Assembly (NCBI GenBank): GCA_944325535.1
Contig: CALVAL010000005.1
Coordinates: 1 to 48,522 of the forward strand
Length of the DNA stretch: 48,522 bases
Reading direction: 5' to 3'
Origin: Candidatus Gastranaerophilales bacterium
Lineage (GTDB): Bacteria > Cyanobacteriota > Vampirovibrionia > Gastranaerophilales > Gastranaerophilaceae
In this document: positions 25,805-33,999 of the stretch, in pieces
Layout of the letters: the number at the start of each line of letters is the position of its first letter
How positions within the stretch are numbered: the stretch's first letter is position 1
Position numbers and translations under genes: made by a program
Notes under the pieces: generated by a model
The model's input: the letters and a program-made list of their open reading frames with translations, nothing else
What the model was told of the DNA's origin: nothing
Database searches by the model: none

Positions 25805-26017
25805 ATGGAAAATCATGTAAGAAAACAAATTAAATTACTGCTATTACAAGAAGATACAATGCTAAAAGAACTAGCAGTAAAATTATCCGAAAAGACCAAA
25901 AAGAACTATACTCCAGATTCCTTATCACACAAGATTGGAAGAAATAGTATAACATATAGTGAAATGGTCTGCATAGCTGAGATTTTGGGATATGAAATTC
26001 AATTTGTAAAAAAATAA
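25805..26017 (+). CDS. Small helix-turn-helix DNA-binding protein
   Basis: The 70-residue protein begins MENHVRKQIKLLLLQEDTML and continues as a compact Cro/C1-like fold: LKELAVKLSEKTKKNYTPDS, a recognition-helix region SLSHKIGRNSITYSEMVCIA, and a closing strand YEIQFVKK. Such lone domains are usually repressors of small mobile or toxin-antitoxin units. The ATG at 25805 is preferred over the one at 25790, which overlaps the -10 box. A terminator follows within 35 bp. Confidence 0.75.
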   Translation: MENHVRKQIKLLLLQEDTMLKELAVKLSEKTKKNYTPDSLSHKIGRNSITYSEMVCIAEILGYEIQFVKK

Positions 26018-26045
26018 GGTGCTATCATTTGATAACACCTTATTT
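26012..26045 (+). terminator. Terminator after the HTH gene
   Basis: AAATAAGGTG pairs with CACCTTATTT, with an inner TATCA/TGATA pairing, immediately at the stop codon; A/T-rich tail. Confidence 0.7.
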
Positions 26046-26070
26046 AAATTTTTATATTTACCTTTACCCC

Positions 26071-26133
26071 TTAGCAGCCACAGTTATTTCCTAAAGAACT
26101 ATAAAAGGTTCTATTTATAAAAATTTCTGACAT
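26071..26133 (-). pseudogene. Relic of the glycyl-radical subunit C-terminus
   Basis: The minus strand encodes [13 protein letters not shown] and a stop, matching the end [13 protein letters not shown] of the intact glycyl-radical protein 1.4 kb away in the same orientation. Upstream similarity is lost, and only a ~20-codon frame from 26133 remains, without the radical glycine. The stretch from here to the promoter near 26457 (about 320 bp) holds nothing else I can recognise. Confidence 0.75.
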
Positions 26134-26456
26134 ATTAAGCAATCTCATTAATTAGATTGCTACAGAAACTGATGTGATTTTATTTATGACAGATTTTCAT
26201 GAATATAATCTATTAATTTATATAAAAATTTCAGAATTCAACTATCAACCATAACGATTCATTAAGCCTATAAATGTTACTTTATAGCCTAAAATCTTTG
26301 CTAAAAGATTTACTTCATTATATAAAATTGTTATATTTCTTAGTTTTGAGACAAGCTCACAAGTGAATAGTTTTTATTTTAAGCCTCACAATTTTTTTAA
26401 TCAGCTCTATTTCATTTACGGCTCTTTTTATATAAAATTTATATCTCATAAATATA

Positions 26457-26485
26457 TTGACATATCAATAAATATATGCAATAAT
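26457..26485 (+). promoter_or_regulatory. Promoter of the 312-residue protein gene
   Basis: TTGACA (26457-26462), 17 nt spacer, AATAAT (26480-26485) with TG one base upstream (extended -10). It is followed by a ~40 nt leader with an AAAGGAG site. Confidence 0.65.
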
Positions 26486-26531
26486 AAAGTATTAGTACTA
26501 TTTACCCACAAAATAAAAAAAAGGAGTTATT

Positions 26532-27470
26532 ATGGCAGAAAGTTTTGGCGTAGCTTTTTCTGGTCTCTCTGGAAGAGCTCAGAAATTTATTAAAGAAAAT
26601 ATTGATGATGGCGATGGCATCTTTAGCACAAATGAGCGAGAAGCATTAGGTCAATACTTAAGTGGTTCGAAAGAATTATCTGCTGAATATAGCGGTGTAC
26701 GCGAAGAATTAGAAGAGTTTAGCAGATATTATGATGTCGCAGCAGCAAGAAGTCAATTATATCCAGAAGAAGCAGACTCTGTTGAAATACGTTGCCAAAT
26801 GTTGGGACTAAACACTAATACAATTGACTGCGAAGATGACTATCAAACTGCAAAAGCTATTGCAAATGGTACAATACAAACAACTCCTCAACAGCAAGCT
26901 TATGCAAAGGCACTACTAGCACGTTCTCCTTATGCGCGTGAGAAAATGGCAAAAGAAGAAGGTGCAAAGCTATTAGAACAAAATCAAATATTATTATCAG
27001 AAAACAAGAGCTTAAAGGCACAGCTTGCTAAGTATGAAGGTCAAGCAAGAGATACCGAAGCTCTTGCAGAAAAAGCACTTAAGAGTTTACCTTCAATAAA
27101 TATTCCAGAAATTACAAAAAAAACATGTCAAAATGCTGCAGAAAAGATTGCATCAGCTTGTATTAGCATGATTTCAGCCATCACAAATACAGATGCTAAG
27201 CCTCAAGAGATAATAAAAAACATTAAAACGGCTCAAAATAATATTGCTGCAGCAAAAGCAGAAGGAAAGGCTGCTCTAGAGAGTGCAAATACTGATAACC
27301 CAGAATTAGCTGTTGAATCGCCATCTTTGAATTCTAGTGAAATGCCAGGTCCTACAAATGATAGCACTAGTACAGCTCCTAGTAATATGCAAAATGAACA
27401 GACTAAAACAATAGACCGAGAAAATATTGATGCTGGAATGGCAATTTTACAACAGTTATTCAATAACTAA
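26532..27470 (+). CDS. Coiled-coil protein of unknown function
   Basis: Not recognised. Residues 1-50 contain KENIDDGDGIFSTNEREALG, whose D-D-G-D-G-I core resembles an EF-hand-like calcium loop. A coiled coil runs around 140-180 (KLLEQNQILLSENKSLKAQL). An Ala-rich helical region follows, then a Ser/Pro/Thr-rich linker and a short C-terminal helix. There is no signal peptide. It has its own promoter and terminator, so it is a single transcription unit, and it lies between the pseudogene relic and the intact copy of the glycyl-radical gene, as if inserted between duplicated ends. Confidence 0.7.
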   Translation: MAESFGVAFSGLSGRAQKFIKENIDDGDGIFSTNEREALGQYLSGSKELSAEYSGVREELEEFSRYYDVAAARSQLYPEEADSVEIRCQMLGLNTNTIDCEDDYQTAKAIANGTIQTTPQQQAYAKALLARSPYAREKMAKEEGAKLLEQNQILLSENKSLKAQLAKYEGQARDTEALAEKALKSLPSINIPEITKKTCQNAAEKIASACISMISAITNTDAKPQEIIKNIKTAQNNIAAAKAEGKAALESANTDNPELAVESPSLNSSEMPGPTNDSTSTAPSNMQNEQTKTIDRENIDAGMAILQQLFNN

Positions 27471-27473
27471 AAA

Positions 27474-27503
27474 ATGGGTTAGGTTTTATAAAACCTAACC
27501 CAT
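27474..27503 (+). terminator. Intrinsic terminator, bidirectional
   Basis: ATGGGTTAGGTTT pairs perfectly with AAACCTAACCCAT over a 4 nt loop, right after the stop of the 312-residue gene and downstream of the convergent glycyl-radical gene. Confidence 0.82.
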
Positions 27504-27532
27504 AATTTATAAGTTTTGCTTAAAAGAGCCCC

Positions 27533-27787
27533 TTAGCAGCCACAGTTGTTTCCTAAAGAACTGTGGAATGTTCTTGAAATAACATCATCTTGTTGTTCTT
27601 TAGTTAATTTAATAAAGTTTACTGCATATCCTGATACTCTTACTGTTAATTGAGGATATTTTTCAGGATGAGCTTGTGCATCTAGTAAAGTTTCTCTGTT
27701 GAATACGTTAACATTTAAGTGGTGTCCACCTTTTTCAACATATCCATCTAATAAATTTATTAAATTTTCTTCTTGTTGAGTTGTCAT
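27533..27787 (-). CDS. Glycyl-radical subunit of split pyruvate formate-lyase (GrcA-like)
   Basis: The 84-residue protein is the C-terminal glycyl-radical domain of pyruvate formate-lyase on its own. [38 protein letters not shown] (radical Gly in RVSGYAV, near residue 53) and [12 protein letters not shown] are near-identical to PflB. It also has the DGYVEKGG linker that in PflB precedes the radical domain. In Escherichia coli such a protein (GrcA/YfiD) repairs oxygen-cut PflB. Here the pflB gene upstream lacks this domain altogether, so this protein should be essential for activity. It ends NNCGC, a short Cys tail. Both genes are on one strand, 182 bp apart. Confidence 0.93.
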   Translation of the reverse strand: MTTQQEENLINLLDGYVEKGGHHLNVNVFNRETLLDAQAHPEKYPQLTVRVSGYAVNFIKLTKEQQDDVISRTFHSSLGNNCGC

Positions 27788-27969
27788 ATTTTTATTCCTT
27801 ATTTTGTATAATCACATTTATATATTTTAGTTTATAAGTTTATAAGTTTAGGAGTTTATAAGAATTTTTTAAATATTTTTATTACTCATTTTTGTTTTTC
27901 CGTTGAGAAGAAATTATTTTTAACTTCTTCTCAACTTCTAAACTTATAAACTTCTCAACTGTGGTTGCA
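27788..27969 (-). promoter_or_regulatory. Structured spacer between the two formate-lyase genes
   Basis: On the transcribed strand a hairpin GTTGAGAAGA/TCTTCTCAAC (27902-27935) lacks a T-run, so it is not a normal terminator. It is flanked by repeated, mutually complementary blocks (TTATAAACT, AGTTTATAA), followed by AATAAGGAAT before the small gene. A second stem, GTGGTTGC/GCAACCAC (27961-27980), covers the stop codon of the large gene. Such stems could set processing or relative stability of the two parts. Confidence 0.45.
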
Positions 27970-30054
27970 CTAGCAACCACATGTTCCTTCGCAACATCCA
28001 CAATCTAATTGGATATCCAAATCGCCCATGAACACTTCATCTTTACCTAAAGCGTTAGGAATAATTGAGAATGTATTTGAGATACCATCTTGTGCATCGT
28101 TGAATGGTAACTTAGCAACAGATGCTAGAGATGCAACAGCACCGTGAGAATCACGACCATGCATTGGGTTAGCACCAGGAGCTAGAGGAACACCAGCTTT
28201 TCTACCATCTGGAGTATTACCAGTCTTCTTACCATATACTACGTTAGAAGTGATTGTTAAAATTGACATTGTAGGAATAGAATTTCTATAAGTATAGTGT
28301 TTTCTAATCATATTCATGAATTTCTTAACAATATTTACTGCGAATTGGTCAACTCTATCATCGTTGTTACCATATTTTGGATAATCGCCTTCTACTTCGT
28401 AGTCAACTACAATACCATTTTCATCTCTTATAGTTTTTACTTTAGCATATTTAATAGCTGATAAAGAGTCAGCAACTACAGAAAGACCTGCAATACCAGT
28501 TGCGAAATATCTTTTTACATCTCTATCGTGTAAAGCCATTTGAGATCTTTCGTAGCAGTATTTATCGTGCATATAGTGAATACAATTTAATGTATTAACA
28601 TATAGACCAGCAAGCCATTCCATCATATCTTCATATCTTTCCATTACTTCATCAAAATCAAGATATTCAGAAGTGATTGGTCTGAATCTAGGACCTACTT
28701 GTTCTTTCAATCTTTCATCAACACCACCGTTGATTGCATATAATAAGCACTTAGCTAAGTTAGCACGAGCGCCAAAGAATTGCATTTCTTTACCAACAAC
28801 CATTGATGATACACAACATGCGATAGCATAATCATCACCGTGAGTTACTCTCATCATATCATCGTTTTCATATTGAATAGATGATGTTGTGATAGAAATA
28901 TGAGCTGCATATTGTTTGAAGTTGTGAGGTAATCTCTTTGACCACAATACTGTCATGTTTGGTTCTGGAGCAGTACCTAAGTTTTCTAAAGTGTGAAGGT
29001 ATCTGAATGAGTTTTTAGTAACCATATGACGGCCATCAACACCAACACCACCAATTGATTCAGTTACCCAAGTAGGATCGCCTGAGAACAATGAATTGTA
29101 TTCAGGAGTTCTAGCAAATTTAACTAATCTTAACTTCATAATGAAGTGGTCAATCATTTCTTGAGCTTCTTCTTCAGTGATAACTCCATTTCTTAAATCT
29201 CTTTCAATGAAGATATCTAAGAAAGTAGAAGTTCTTCCTAAACTCATAGCAGCACCGTTTTGTTCTTTTACTGCTGATAAGTAACCGAAGTATAACCATT
29301 GAATAGCTTCTTTAGCATTTTTAGCTGGTTGAGAAATGTCATAGCCATAAGTTTGGCCTAATTGTTTCATTTCTTCTAAAGCTCTAATTTGTTCTGCTAA
29401 TTCTTCTTTTAATTGAATTTTATCTGGAGTCATTTCTCCATCAACAGAAGCGTGTTGTTCTTTTTTATCTTCAATCAATCTATCGATACCATAAAGAGCA
29501 ATTCTTCTGTAGTCACCTATGATACGACCACGACCGTATGCATCAGGAAGACCTGTTAAAATAGCAGCGTGACGTGCTTTTCTCATTTCTGGAGTATAAA
29601 CATCAAATACACCTTGGTTATGAGTTTTTCTATATTTTGTGAAAATTTCAGTAACTTCAGGATCAACTTCATAGCCATAAGATTTGCAAGAAGTTTCAGC
29701 CATTCTTATACCACCAAATGGTTGTAATGAACGTTTTAGAGGTGCATCTGTTTGAAGACCAACGATTTTTTCTAAATCTTTATCGATATAGCCAGCACCG
29801 TGTGAAGTAATTGTTGATACAATTTTTGTATCCATATCAACAACACCACCGTTTTCACGTTCTTTTTTGAATAAATCACAGCATTCTTGCCATAATTTTT
29901 TAGTAGCTTCTGTAGGGCCAGCTAAGAAGCTTGAGTCACCATCATATGGTGTGTAGTTTCTTTGGATAAAATCTCTTACATTGATTTCACTTTGCCATTT
30001 TCCGCCAACGAAATCAGTTGTAGAAGATTGTTTTTCTAATGTTAATTCTGACAT
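27970..30054 (-). CDS. pflB: Pyruvate formate-lyase catalytic part, lacking the glycyl-radical domain
   Basis: From ATG at 30054 (after AAAAGGAG) the protein has 694 residues, against about 740-760 for PflB. PFL landmarks run in order: [36 protein letters not shown] (171-189), and the two active-site cysteines in IACCVSSM (413-414). It follows PflB up to [15 protein letters not shown]. It then stops where PflB would enter its radical domain, with a tail [11 protein letters not shown] of five Cys instead. The missing part is the next gene. The enzyme splits pyruvate with CoA into acetyl-CoA and formate in anaerobic fermentation; the activating enzyme PflA is not in the window. The longer reading frame upstream is not translated in all likelihood. 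Confidence 0.95.
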   Translation of the reverse strand: MSELTLEKQSSTTDFVGGKWQSEINVRDFIQRNYTPYDGDSSFLAGPTEATKKLWQECCDLFKKERENGGVVDMDTKIVSTITSHGAGYIDKDLEKIVGLQTDAPLKRSLQPFGGIRMAETSCKSYGYEVDPEVTEIFTKYRKTHNQGVFDVYTPEMRKARHAAILTGLPDAYGRGRIIGDYRRIALYGIDRLIEDKKEQHASVDGEMTPDKIQLKEELAEQIRALEEMKQLGQTYGYDISQPAKNAKEAIQWLYFGYLSAVKEQNGAAMSLGRTSTFLDIFIERDLRNGVITEEEAQEMIDHFIMKLRLVKFARTPEYNSLFSGDPTWVTESIGGVGVDGRHMVTKNSFRYLHTLENLGTAPEPNMTVLWSKRLPHNFKQYAAHISITTSSIQYENDDMMRVTHGDDYAIACCVSSMVVGKEMQFFGARANLAKCLLYAINGGVDERLKEQVGPRFRPITSEYLDFDEVMERYEDMMEWLAGLYVNTLNCIHYMHDKYCYERSQMALHDRDVKRYFATGIAGLSVVADSLSAIKYAKVKTIRDENGIVVDYEVEGDYPKYGNNDDRVDQFAVNIVKKFMNMIRKHYTYRNSIPTMSILTITSNVVYGKKTGNTPDGRKAGVPLAPGANPMHGRDSHGAVASLASVAKLPFNDAQDGISNTFSIIPNALGKDEVFMGDLDIQLDCGCCEGTCGC

Positions 30055-30273
30055 TTTTATCTCCTTTTTTTTCGTCAAATTTGTGACAATTATTAACACT
30101 TCAAATTTTAATAATATTATAGCGCGTAAATAAAATATAGTACAGTTGTTTATACAACATATTATTAAGATTTTGTTAAGAATCAAGAACTAAAAAATAT
30201 TGTACTACACTTGACGTTTTTATAAAAAATAGTATAATAATAGTCTAAAGTGTTTAGTGGAGGTTATGTGTAT

Positions 30274-30633
30274 ATGAATTACATGAGCGTTCCAAGTTTT
30301 AAAAACCAACTAATCAAAAATAACTTTGAAAAGATTTATGCACATGAAAAAGCTCATAAAAACGCAGCCGGTGCTTTAGCCGGAGCTATTGTTATTGAAA
30401 AAAATGCACAAGGGATTCCTGTAGGTGGTCATGTTTCAATTAGAATGCCAACTTTGAATCCTAAAAATCCTAAACGTACAATTGAACATGCTGATACAGT
30501 TATAAATTCAGCAATGGCACCAGCAGATCCATCTAGTCAGGATTATAAAGTTGCTGCTCAAGCTAAAAATATTAAAGCTCAAGCAATAAATTTACAGGAC
30601 AAACAAAAAAAGAGGTTAGATTACTATGCTTAG
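30274..30633 (+). CDS. SprA-related putative metalloprotease
   Basis: The ~119-residue protein holds HEKAHKNAAG, an HExxH zinc motif followed by the family's small-residue stretch, then VGGHVSIRMP and a helical part MAPADPSSQDYKVAAQAKNI. This matches the compact SprA-related family, whose members share HEQAHxxA..(A)GG, a V(G)GEV strand and APAxPSxQDxxVAAQA. The role is not established. The ATG at 30274 is chosen; GGAGG lies 10 nt upstream, and GTG at 30268 is a possible alternative. The gene is divergent from pflB. Confidence 0.8.
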   Translation: MNYMSVPSFKNQLIKNNFEKIYAHEKAHKNAAGALAGAIVIEKNAQGIPVGGHVSIRMPTLNPKNPKRTIEHADTVINSAMAPADPSSQDYKVAAQAKNIKAQAINLQDKQKKRLDYYA

Positions 30634-30708
30634 AAACTTTTTTATTTTTGTAAATAATTTGATAAATCCGCAATATGCTTATGTTTTTATAAAAAAAGAG
30701 TTTTAACT

Positions 30709-30981
30709 CTAAAACAAGTCACTATGGCTTCCTGTTATAACTAAAGTCAAGACAAGAATGTCATTTTCGATTTTATATATTAATAACCAATCAGGTTCTA
30801 TATGGCATTCTCTGTATTTTGAATAGTTACCAGAAAGGCAGTGATCTTTATATTTTTGGGGTAATTCTTCTCCTGATGCTAAAATATTAATAACATGTTG
30901 TAACTTTGCTAAATCTTTTCCTCGCTTTTTCATCAACTTAAGCGAACGCTTCATTTGTGTAGAATATACTATTGAATACAT
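30709..30981 (-). CDS. YafQ-family mRNA interferase toxin
   Basis: The 90-residue protein has the RelE/YafQ fold: a basic start VYSTQMKRSLKLMKKRGKD, the conserved LSGNYSKYRECHIEPDWLLI (residues 50-68) and the end TGSHSDLF, which contains the catalytic His of YafQ. It cleaves ribosome-bound mRNA when freed of its antitoxin. It follows the antitoxin gene by 3 bp in the usual antitoxin-toxin order. Length is standard. Confidence 0.92.
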   Translation of the reverse strand: MYSIVYSTQMKRSLKLMKKRGKDLAKLQHVINILASGEELPQKYKDHCLSGNYSKYRECHIEPDWLLIYKIENDILVLTLVITGSHSDLF

Positions 30982-30984
30982 TAA

Positions 30985-31254
30985 TTAATCCTCTAGCATT
31001 GATTTCATAGCGTCTTCTACACTATTAAATTTACTAGATAGCCCAATCCCATTTTCTACATCTTCTATAGCTTTTATCGTTTCCGCGTTAGGATTATTTA
31101 TAGATATTTCAAAAGGAATTCTTTGTTCCCTAACAACAGTTCTTACAAACATATTTATAGCTGTAGACATTGTTAATCCAAACTCCTCACATAAGCTATC
31201 AAATTTTTGTTTTAAATTATCATCAATTCTAATACTTATATTTGATTGCGTCAT
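30985..31254 (-). CDS. DinJ/RelB-family antitoxin
   Basis: From ATG at 31254 the protein has 89 residues. The N-terminal ribbon-helix-helix segment SNISIRIDDNLKQKFDSLCE and GLTMSTAINMFVRTVVREQ are characteristic of DinJ. The acidic C-terminus binds and neutralises the YafQ toxin. With its partner it normally represses its own promoter. A start seven codons upstream is possible but overlaps the operator-like region. Confidence 0.9.
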   Translation of the reverse strand: MTQSNISIRIDDNLKQKFDSLCEEFGLTMSTAINMFVRTVVREQRIPFEISINNPNAETIKAIEDVENGIGLSSKFNSVEDAMKSMLED

Positions 31255-31273
31255 ACAAAAACCCCATTCTGTC

Positions 31274-31317
31274 AATACATTGTATCAACATTATAACATG
31301 TATTTAACCTTTTTCAA
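31274..31317 (-). promoter_or_regulatory. Promoter and operator of the dinJ/yafQ pair
   Basis: On the minus strand TTGAAA (31317-31312), 16 nt spacer, TATAAT (31295-31290). The predicted start falls in GATACAATGTATTG (31273-31286), an imperfect palindrome with a 4-5 bp arm suited to a ribbon-helix-helix repressor. Confidence 0.5.
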
Positions 31318-31333
31318 TAAAATATAAAATAAA

Positions 31334-33010
31334 TTAATTCATTATATTTTCTTTCATTTTTTTACTTCTAAGCTCTCTATGATAAGTTATCGCAAATCTA
31401 TGAGCTTCATCTCGTATGCGTTGGATTAAATAAAGTGCATTCGAATCTCTTGGAAGTAAAATTGACTCGGATTGATTAGGAAGAAAAACTTCTTCTTCTC
31501 TTTTGGCTAGCGAGACAAAATCAATCCCTCCTTTTCCAACCTTTATTCCCATTTCTTCAACAATTTGCATAACACTTGAAAGCTGACCTTTTCCACCATC
31601 AATTATAATCAAATCAGGCTTCTCCCATTTCTTCTCCCCTAAACGAGATAATCGGCGTGATAAAACCTCTTTCATTGATAAAAAGTCGTCAGGCTTGCCT
31701 TCTGTAGATTTGACTTTAAACTTGCGATAAGCAGTCTTTTTAGGAAGTCCGTTTTGAAAAACAACCATCGAAGCAACTGTATTAGTACCTTGAATATGTG
31801 AAATATCGTAACATTCAATTCTATTAGGGAAATTAGTAAGCTGTAATTTTTCGGCTAAATAAGAACCTACCTCATTAAAATCATCTCTTATTTGAGCCAT
31901 TTTTTTAAGTCTTGCATTAGCTAATAAATTATCCGCATTTTTATATGCAAGCTCTGATAATTCTTTATATTTACCCCTACCGTAATTAATCGTAATTTTT
32001 TTACCTGAAATAATTTTTAGCCAATCCTCATATAAAGACTTATCGCCAATTTCTTCCAAATCTTTGGATATAATTCTATCAGGAAATTCAAGCTTCAAAT
32101 TCGTATAATATTCTCTAAAAAATGTTTCAAAATATTCTGTTTTATCAATATTATCTACAAAATAAGTGAAATCTTTTTTATCAATCAATCGTCCTTCTCT
32201 AATCATCATAATAACGATTGCTAAAATGCCATCTTCATAAATTACCGAAATAATATCTTCATTAAGCTTCGTATTTTCATAGACAACTTTTTGTCTTTCT
32301 AATGTCTTTTGTAAATCCAAATAACTGTCACGCATTTTTGCTGCTTTTTCAAACTGCTCAGCATCAGCATATTTTTGCATCTGCTCTTGAATTTGTTTTA
32401 ATAATTCGCTCTGCTTACCGCTTAAAAATAATTCAACTTGCTTAATTAATTCCTGATACTCCTCAGGAGTAACTTTTCCTTGACAAGGAGCAAGACATTT
32501 CCCAATATGATAATACAGACAAGGTCTATTAGAAAATTTAGGAGTCTTGCACTGCTTTAGTGGAAAAAGTTTTTTCAAAAAATCCAATGTAGCATACATT
32601 GCACCTACATCTGTATAAGGACCATAAAACCTACCTTTATCAGGGTTTAAATTCTTCTTCCTTACAACCTGAATTCTTGGAAAATCCTCATCAGTAATCA
32701 GAAAATACGGATATTTTTTATCATCTTTTAATAAAATATTATATTTAGGCTTATGTTTTTTTATCAAATGCGATTCTAAAATTAAAGCCTCAACTTCAGA
32801 ATCCGTAATTATATATTCCAATTTCTCAATTTGTGATACTAGAACATTAGTTTTTACACTATCATGGTGCTTATGAAAATAGCTATAGACTCTGCGCTTT
32901 AAGTTTTTAGCTTTTCCAACATAAATAATCTCACCATCTTTATTGTAATAAAGATAGCAGCCAGGCTGTTCCGGAACAAGCTTTATAGTCTCACGCAAAA
33001 TATCATTCAT
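31334..33010 (-). CDS. uvrC: UvrC excinuclease subunit, lacking the C-terminal HhH domain
   Basis: From ATG at 33010 the protein has 558 residues. The GIY-YIG nuclease domain (GCYLYYN ... YVGKAKNLKRRV, 17-40), the Cys-rich LYYHIGKCLAPCQG, the UVR domain (KYADAEQFEKAAKMRD) that binds UvrB, and the RNase H-like 5' nuclease (CYDISHIQGT, IIIDGGKGQL) are intact. It ends HRELRSKKMKENIMN, at the point where most UvrC proteins continue into tandem helix-hairpin-helix DNA-binding motifs. It makes both incisions in nucleotide excision repair. The longer upstream frame is only repeat sequence. TATAAT lies 6 nt before this ATG, with no ribosome binding site. Confidence 0.95.
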   Translation of the reverse strand: MNDILRETIKLVPEQPGCYLYYNKDGEIIYVGKAKNLKRRVYSYFHKHHDSVKTNVLVSQIEKLEYIITDSEVEALILESHLIKKHKPKYNILLKDDKKYPYFLITDEDFPRIQVVRKKNLNPDKGRFYGPYTDVGAMYATLDFLKKLFPLKQCKTPKFSNRPCLYYHIGKCLAPCQGKVTPEEYQELIKQVELFLSGKQSELLKQIQEQMQKYADAEQFEKAAKMRDSYLDLQKTLERQKVVYENTKLNEDIISVIYEDGILAIVIMMIREGRLIDKKDFTYFVDNIDKTEYFETFFREYYTNLKLEFPDRIISKDLEEIGDKSLYEDWLKIISGKKITINYGRGKYKELSELAYKNADNLLANARLKKMAQIRDDFNEVGSYLAEKLQLTNFPNRIECYDISHIQGTNTVASMVVFQNGLPKKTAYRKFKVKSTEGKPDDFLSMKEVLSRRLSRLGEKKWEKPDLIIIDGGKGQLSSVMQIVEEMGIKVGKGGIDFVSLAKREEEVFLPNQSESILLPRDSNALYLIQRIRDEAHRFAITYHRELRSKKMKENIMN

Positions 33011-33016
33011 AAAAAT

Positions 33017-33022
33017 ATTATA
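33017..33022 (-). promoter_or_regulatory. -10 box of a leaderless uvrC promoter
   Basis: Minus-strand TATAAT, TTTTTA, ATG. The -35 region is poor and falls at the edge of the repeat element, so the repeat may have altered the promoter. Confidence 0.5.
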
Positions 33023-33044
33023 CAACATTTTTAAACTTGATATT

Positions 33045-33247
33045 GAGGATGCGGAAAAATCCAAAAATTGACTGGCGAGAGCGGGAGCGTTGTACGAAGT
33101 ACAAAAGCTCATTCTCGCAAATTTTTGAGATTTTTCAAATCCGACCTTAGGTGTGTGAACATCAGGTCGTATGCTGGATAGCACACGACTTGATGTGAAA
33201 CCGTTCCCTACAGTTTGCGTGAAAAATATTAATTTTTCCGCAAACTC
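33045..33247. repeat. Structured ~200 bp dispersed repeat, copy 2
   Basis: Same element and orientation as at 25249-25449. The terminal inverted repeats are clearest here: GAGgaTGCGGAAAAAT at one end and its complement with GAGTTTGCGG at the other. The 4 bp on either side are identical (TATT), consistent with a target duplication. It lies between uvrC and the nucleotidyltransferase gene, 2 bp from the stop codon of the latter. Confidence 0.82.
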
Positions 33248-33249
33248 TA

Positions 33250-33555
33250 TTAATTAAAAACAGATACATAATCCTTTTCTATTTCTTTTTGAAAACTAAG
33301 CGGAATTTTATCAAACTCTAAGATATCAACTATTATTGGAATATCACTGTCATTAATAAGCTCTTTTAGCTCAGAAAGACTTTTATTCACATCATTAAAA
33401 GATTTTACAACAAGATCCAAATCACTTGCCTCATGAGCCTCACCGTGAATCCTGCTTCCATAAGCCCAAATTTCAGCATTAGGACAATAGTTGTTAAAAA
33501 TATCTAAAAGGATTTGTAAATATTGAGGTTTAATAAAAAGTCTATCCATTTTCAA
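33250..33555 (-). CDS. MNT nucleotidyltransferase (antitoxin of HEPN/MNT pair)
   Basis: The 101-residue protein (or 99 from Met3) is a minimal nucleotidyltransferase. WAYGSRIHGEAHEASDLDL gives the GSx10DxD motif with Ser34, Asp45 and Asp47, and VDILEFDKI supplies the third acidic residue. In characterised HEPN/MNT systems the MNT protein adds AMP groups to the HEPN RNase and blocks it. The gene overlaps the end of the HEPN gene by 14 bp, and the repeat element begins 2 bp after its stop. Confidence 0.9.
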   Translation of the reverse strand: MKMDRLFIKPQYLQILLDIFNNYCPNAEIWAYGSRIHGEAHEASDLDLVVKSFNDVNKSLSELKELINDSDIPIIVDILEFDKIPLSFQKEIEKDYVSVFN

Positions 33556-33955
33556 TCATAGCCTTTAAATTCTTGACATCCCTTAAAAAATCATCAATCA
33601 GACATAAAGTCTCTTCTGTAAAAGCTCTGCCATAATCATGAGCGGTATTATTTCTATTATCTCTATATTTCATCCAGCGTTCAGCTTCTTCATTATTAAT
33701 CAATGAATATTTATAAGCGTGTCTGAATAAATCTTTAAAAGTTAGCGCATCCACAGCTTTTTTACTAGAAAGATAAGGTACAAGCCTTTTTCTTAAAAGC
33801 TTTCCAGCCTGCTCCAGTGTCATTTCAAAGCCTTTTACAAGAGAGTTTCTATACATTTCATAATCTATAGTTCCCTCTTTTGTTTGCTTGATTAGAGAAT
33901 ACGCTTTTTCTAACGTTTCAATACATCTTGATAAATATTCAGTATTAAGTTCCAT
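33542..33955 (-). CDS. HEPN-domain RNase toxin (nucleotidyltransferase partner)
   Basis: The 137-residue protein is all helical and carries the HEPN R-x4-H motif RNNTAHDYGR (Arg101, His106), with the downstream Tyr (HDY) that is the AMP acceptor in known systems. It matches the HI0074 'nucleotidyltransferase substrate-binding' family. The pair is a type VII-like toxin-antitoxin unit with order HEPN then MNT. AAGGA lies 5 nt before the ATG. Confidence 0.9.
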   Translation of the reverse strand: MELNTEYLSRCIETLEKAYSLIKQTKEGTIDYEMYRNSLVKGFEMTLEQAGKLLRKRLVPYLSSKKAVDALTFKDLFRHAYKYSLINNEEAERWMKYRDNRNNTAHDYGRAFTEETLCLIDDFLRDVKNLKAMIENG

Positions 33956-33999
33956 AAAAATCCTTACTAAAGCTTATAATTCATATATTATTATAACAT

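Noticed and set aside
26134-26456. Possible gene in the gap before the 312-residue gene
   Set aside because: Only a Phe/Tyr-rich frame overlapping the promoter and the start of the next gene; composition is non-coding A/T sequence.
30055-30186. Upstream extension of pflB (hydrophobic 44 codons)
   Set aside because: No ribosome binding site, and MSELTLEK has a strong AAAAGGAG; the extension crosses the promoter region.
33011-33184. N-terminal extension of uvrC by 58 codons
   Set aside because: It is translated repeat sequence: the second repeat copy has the same frame (25249-25388) with no uvrC. The true start is the ATG at 33010, right before the GIY-YIG domain.
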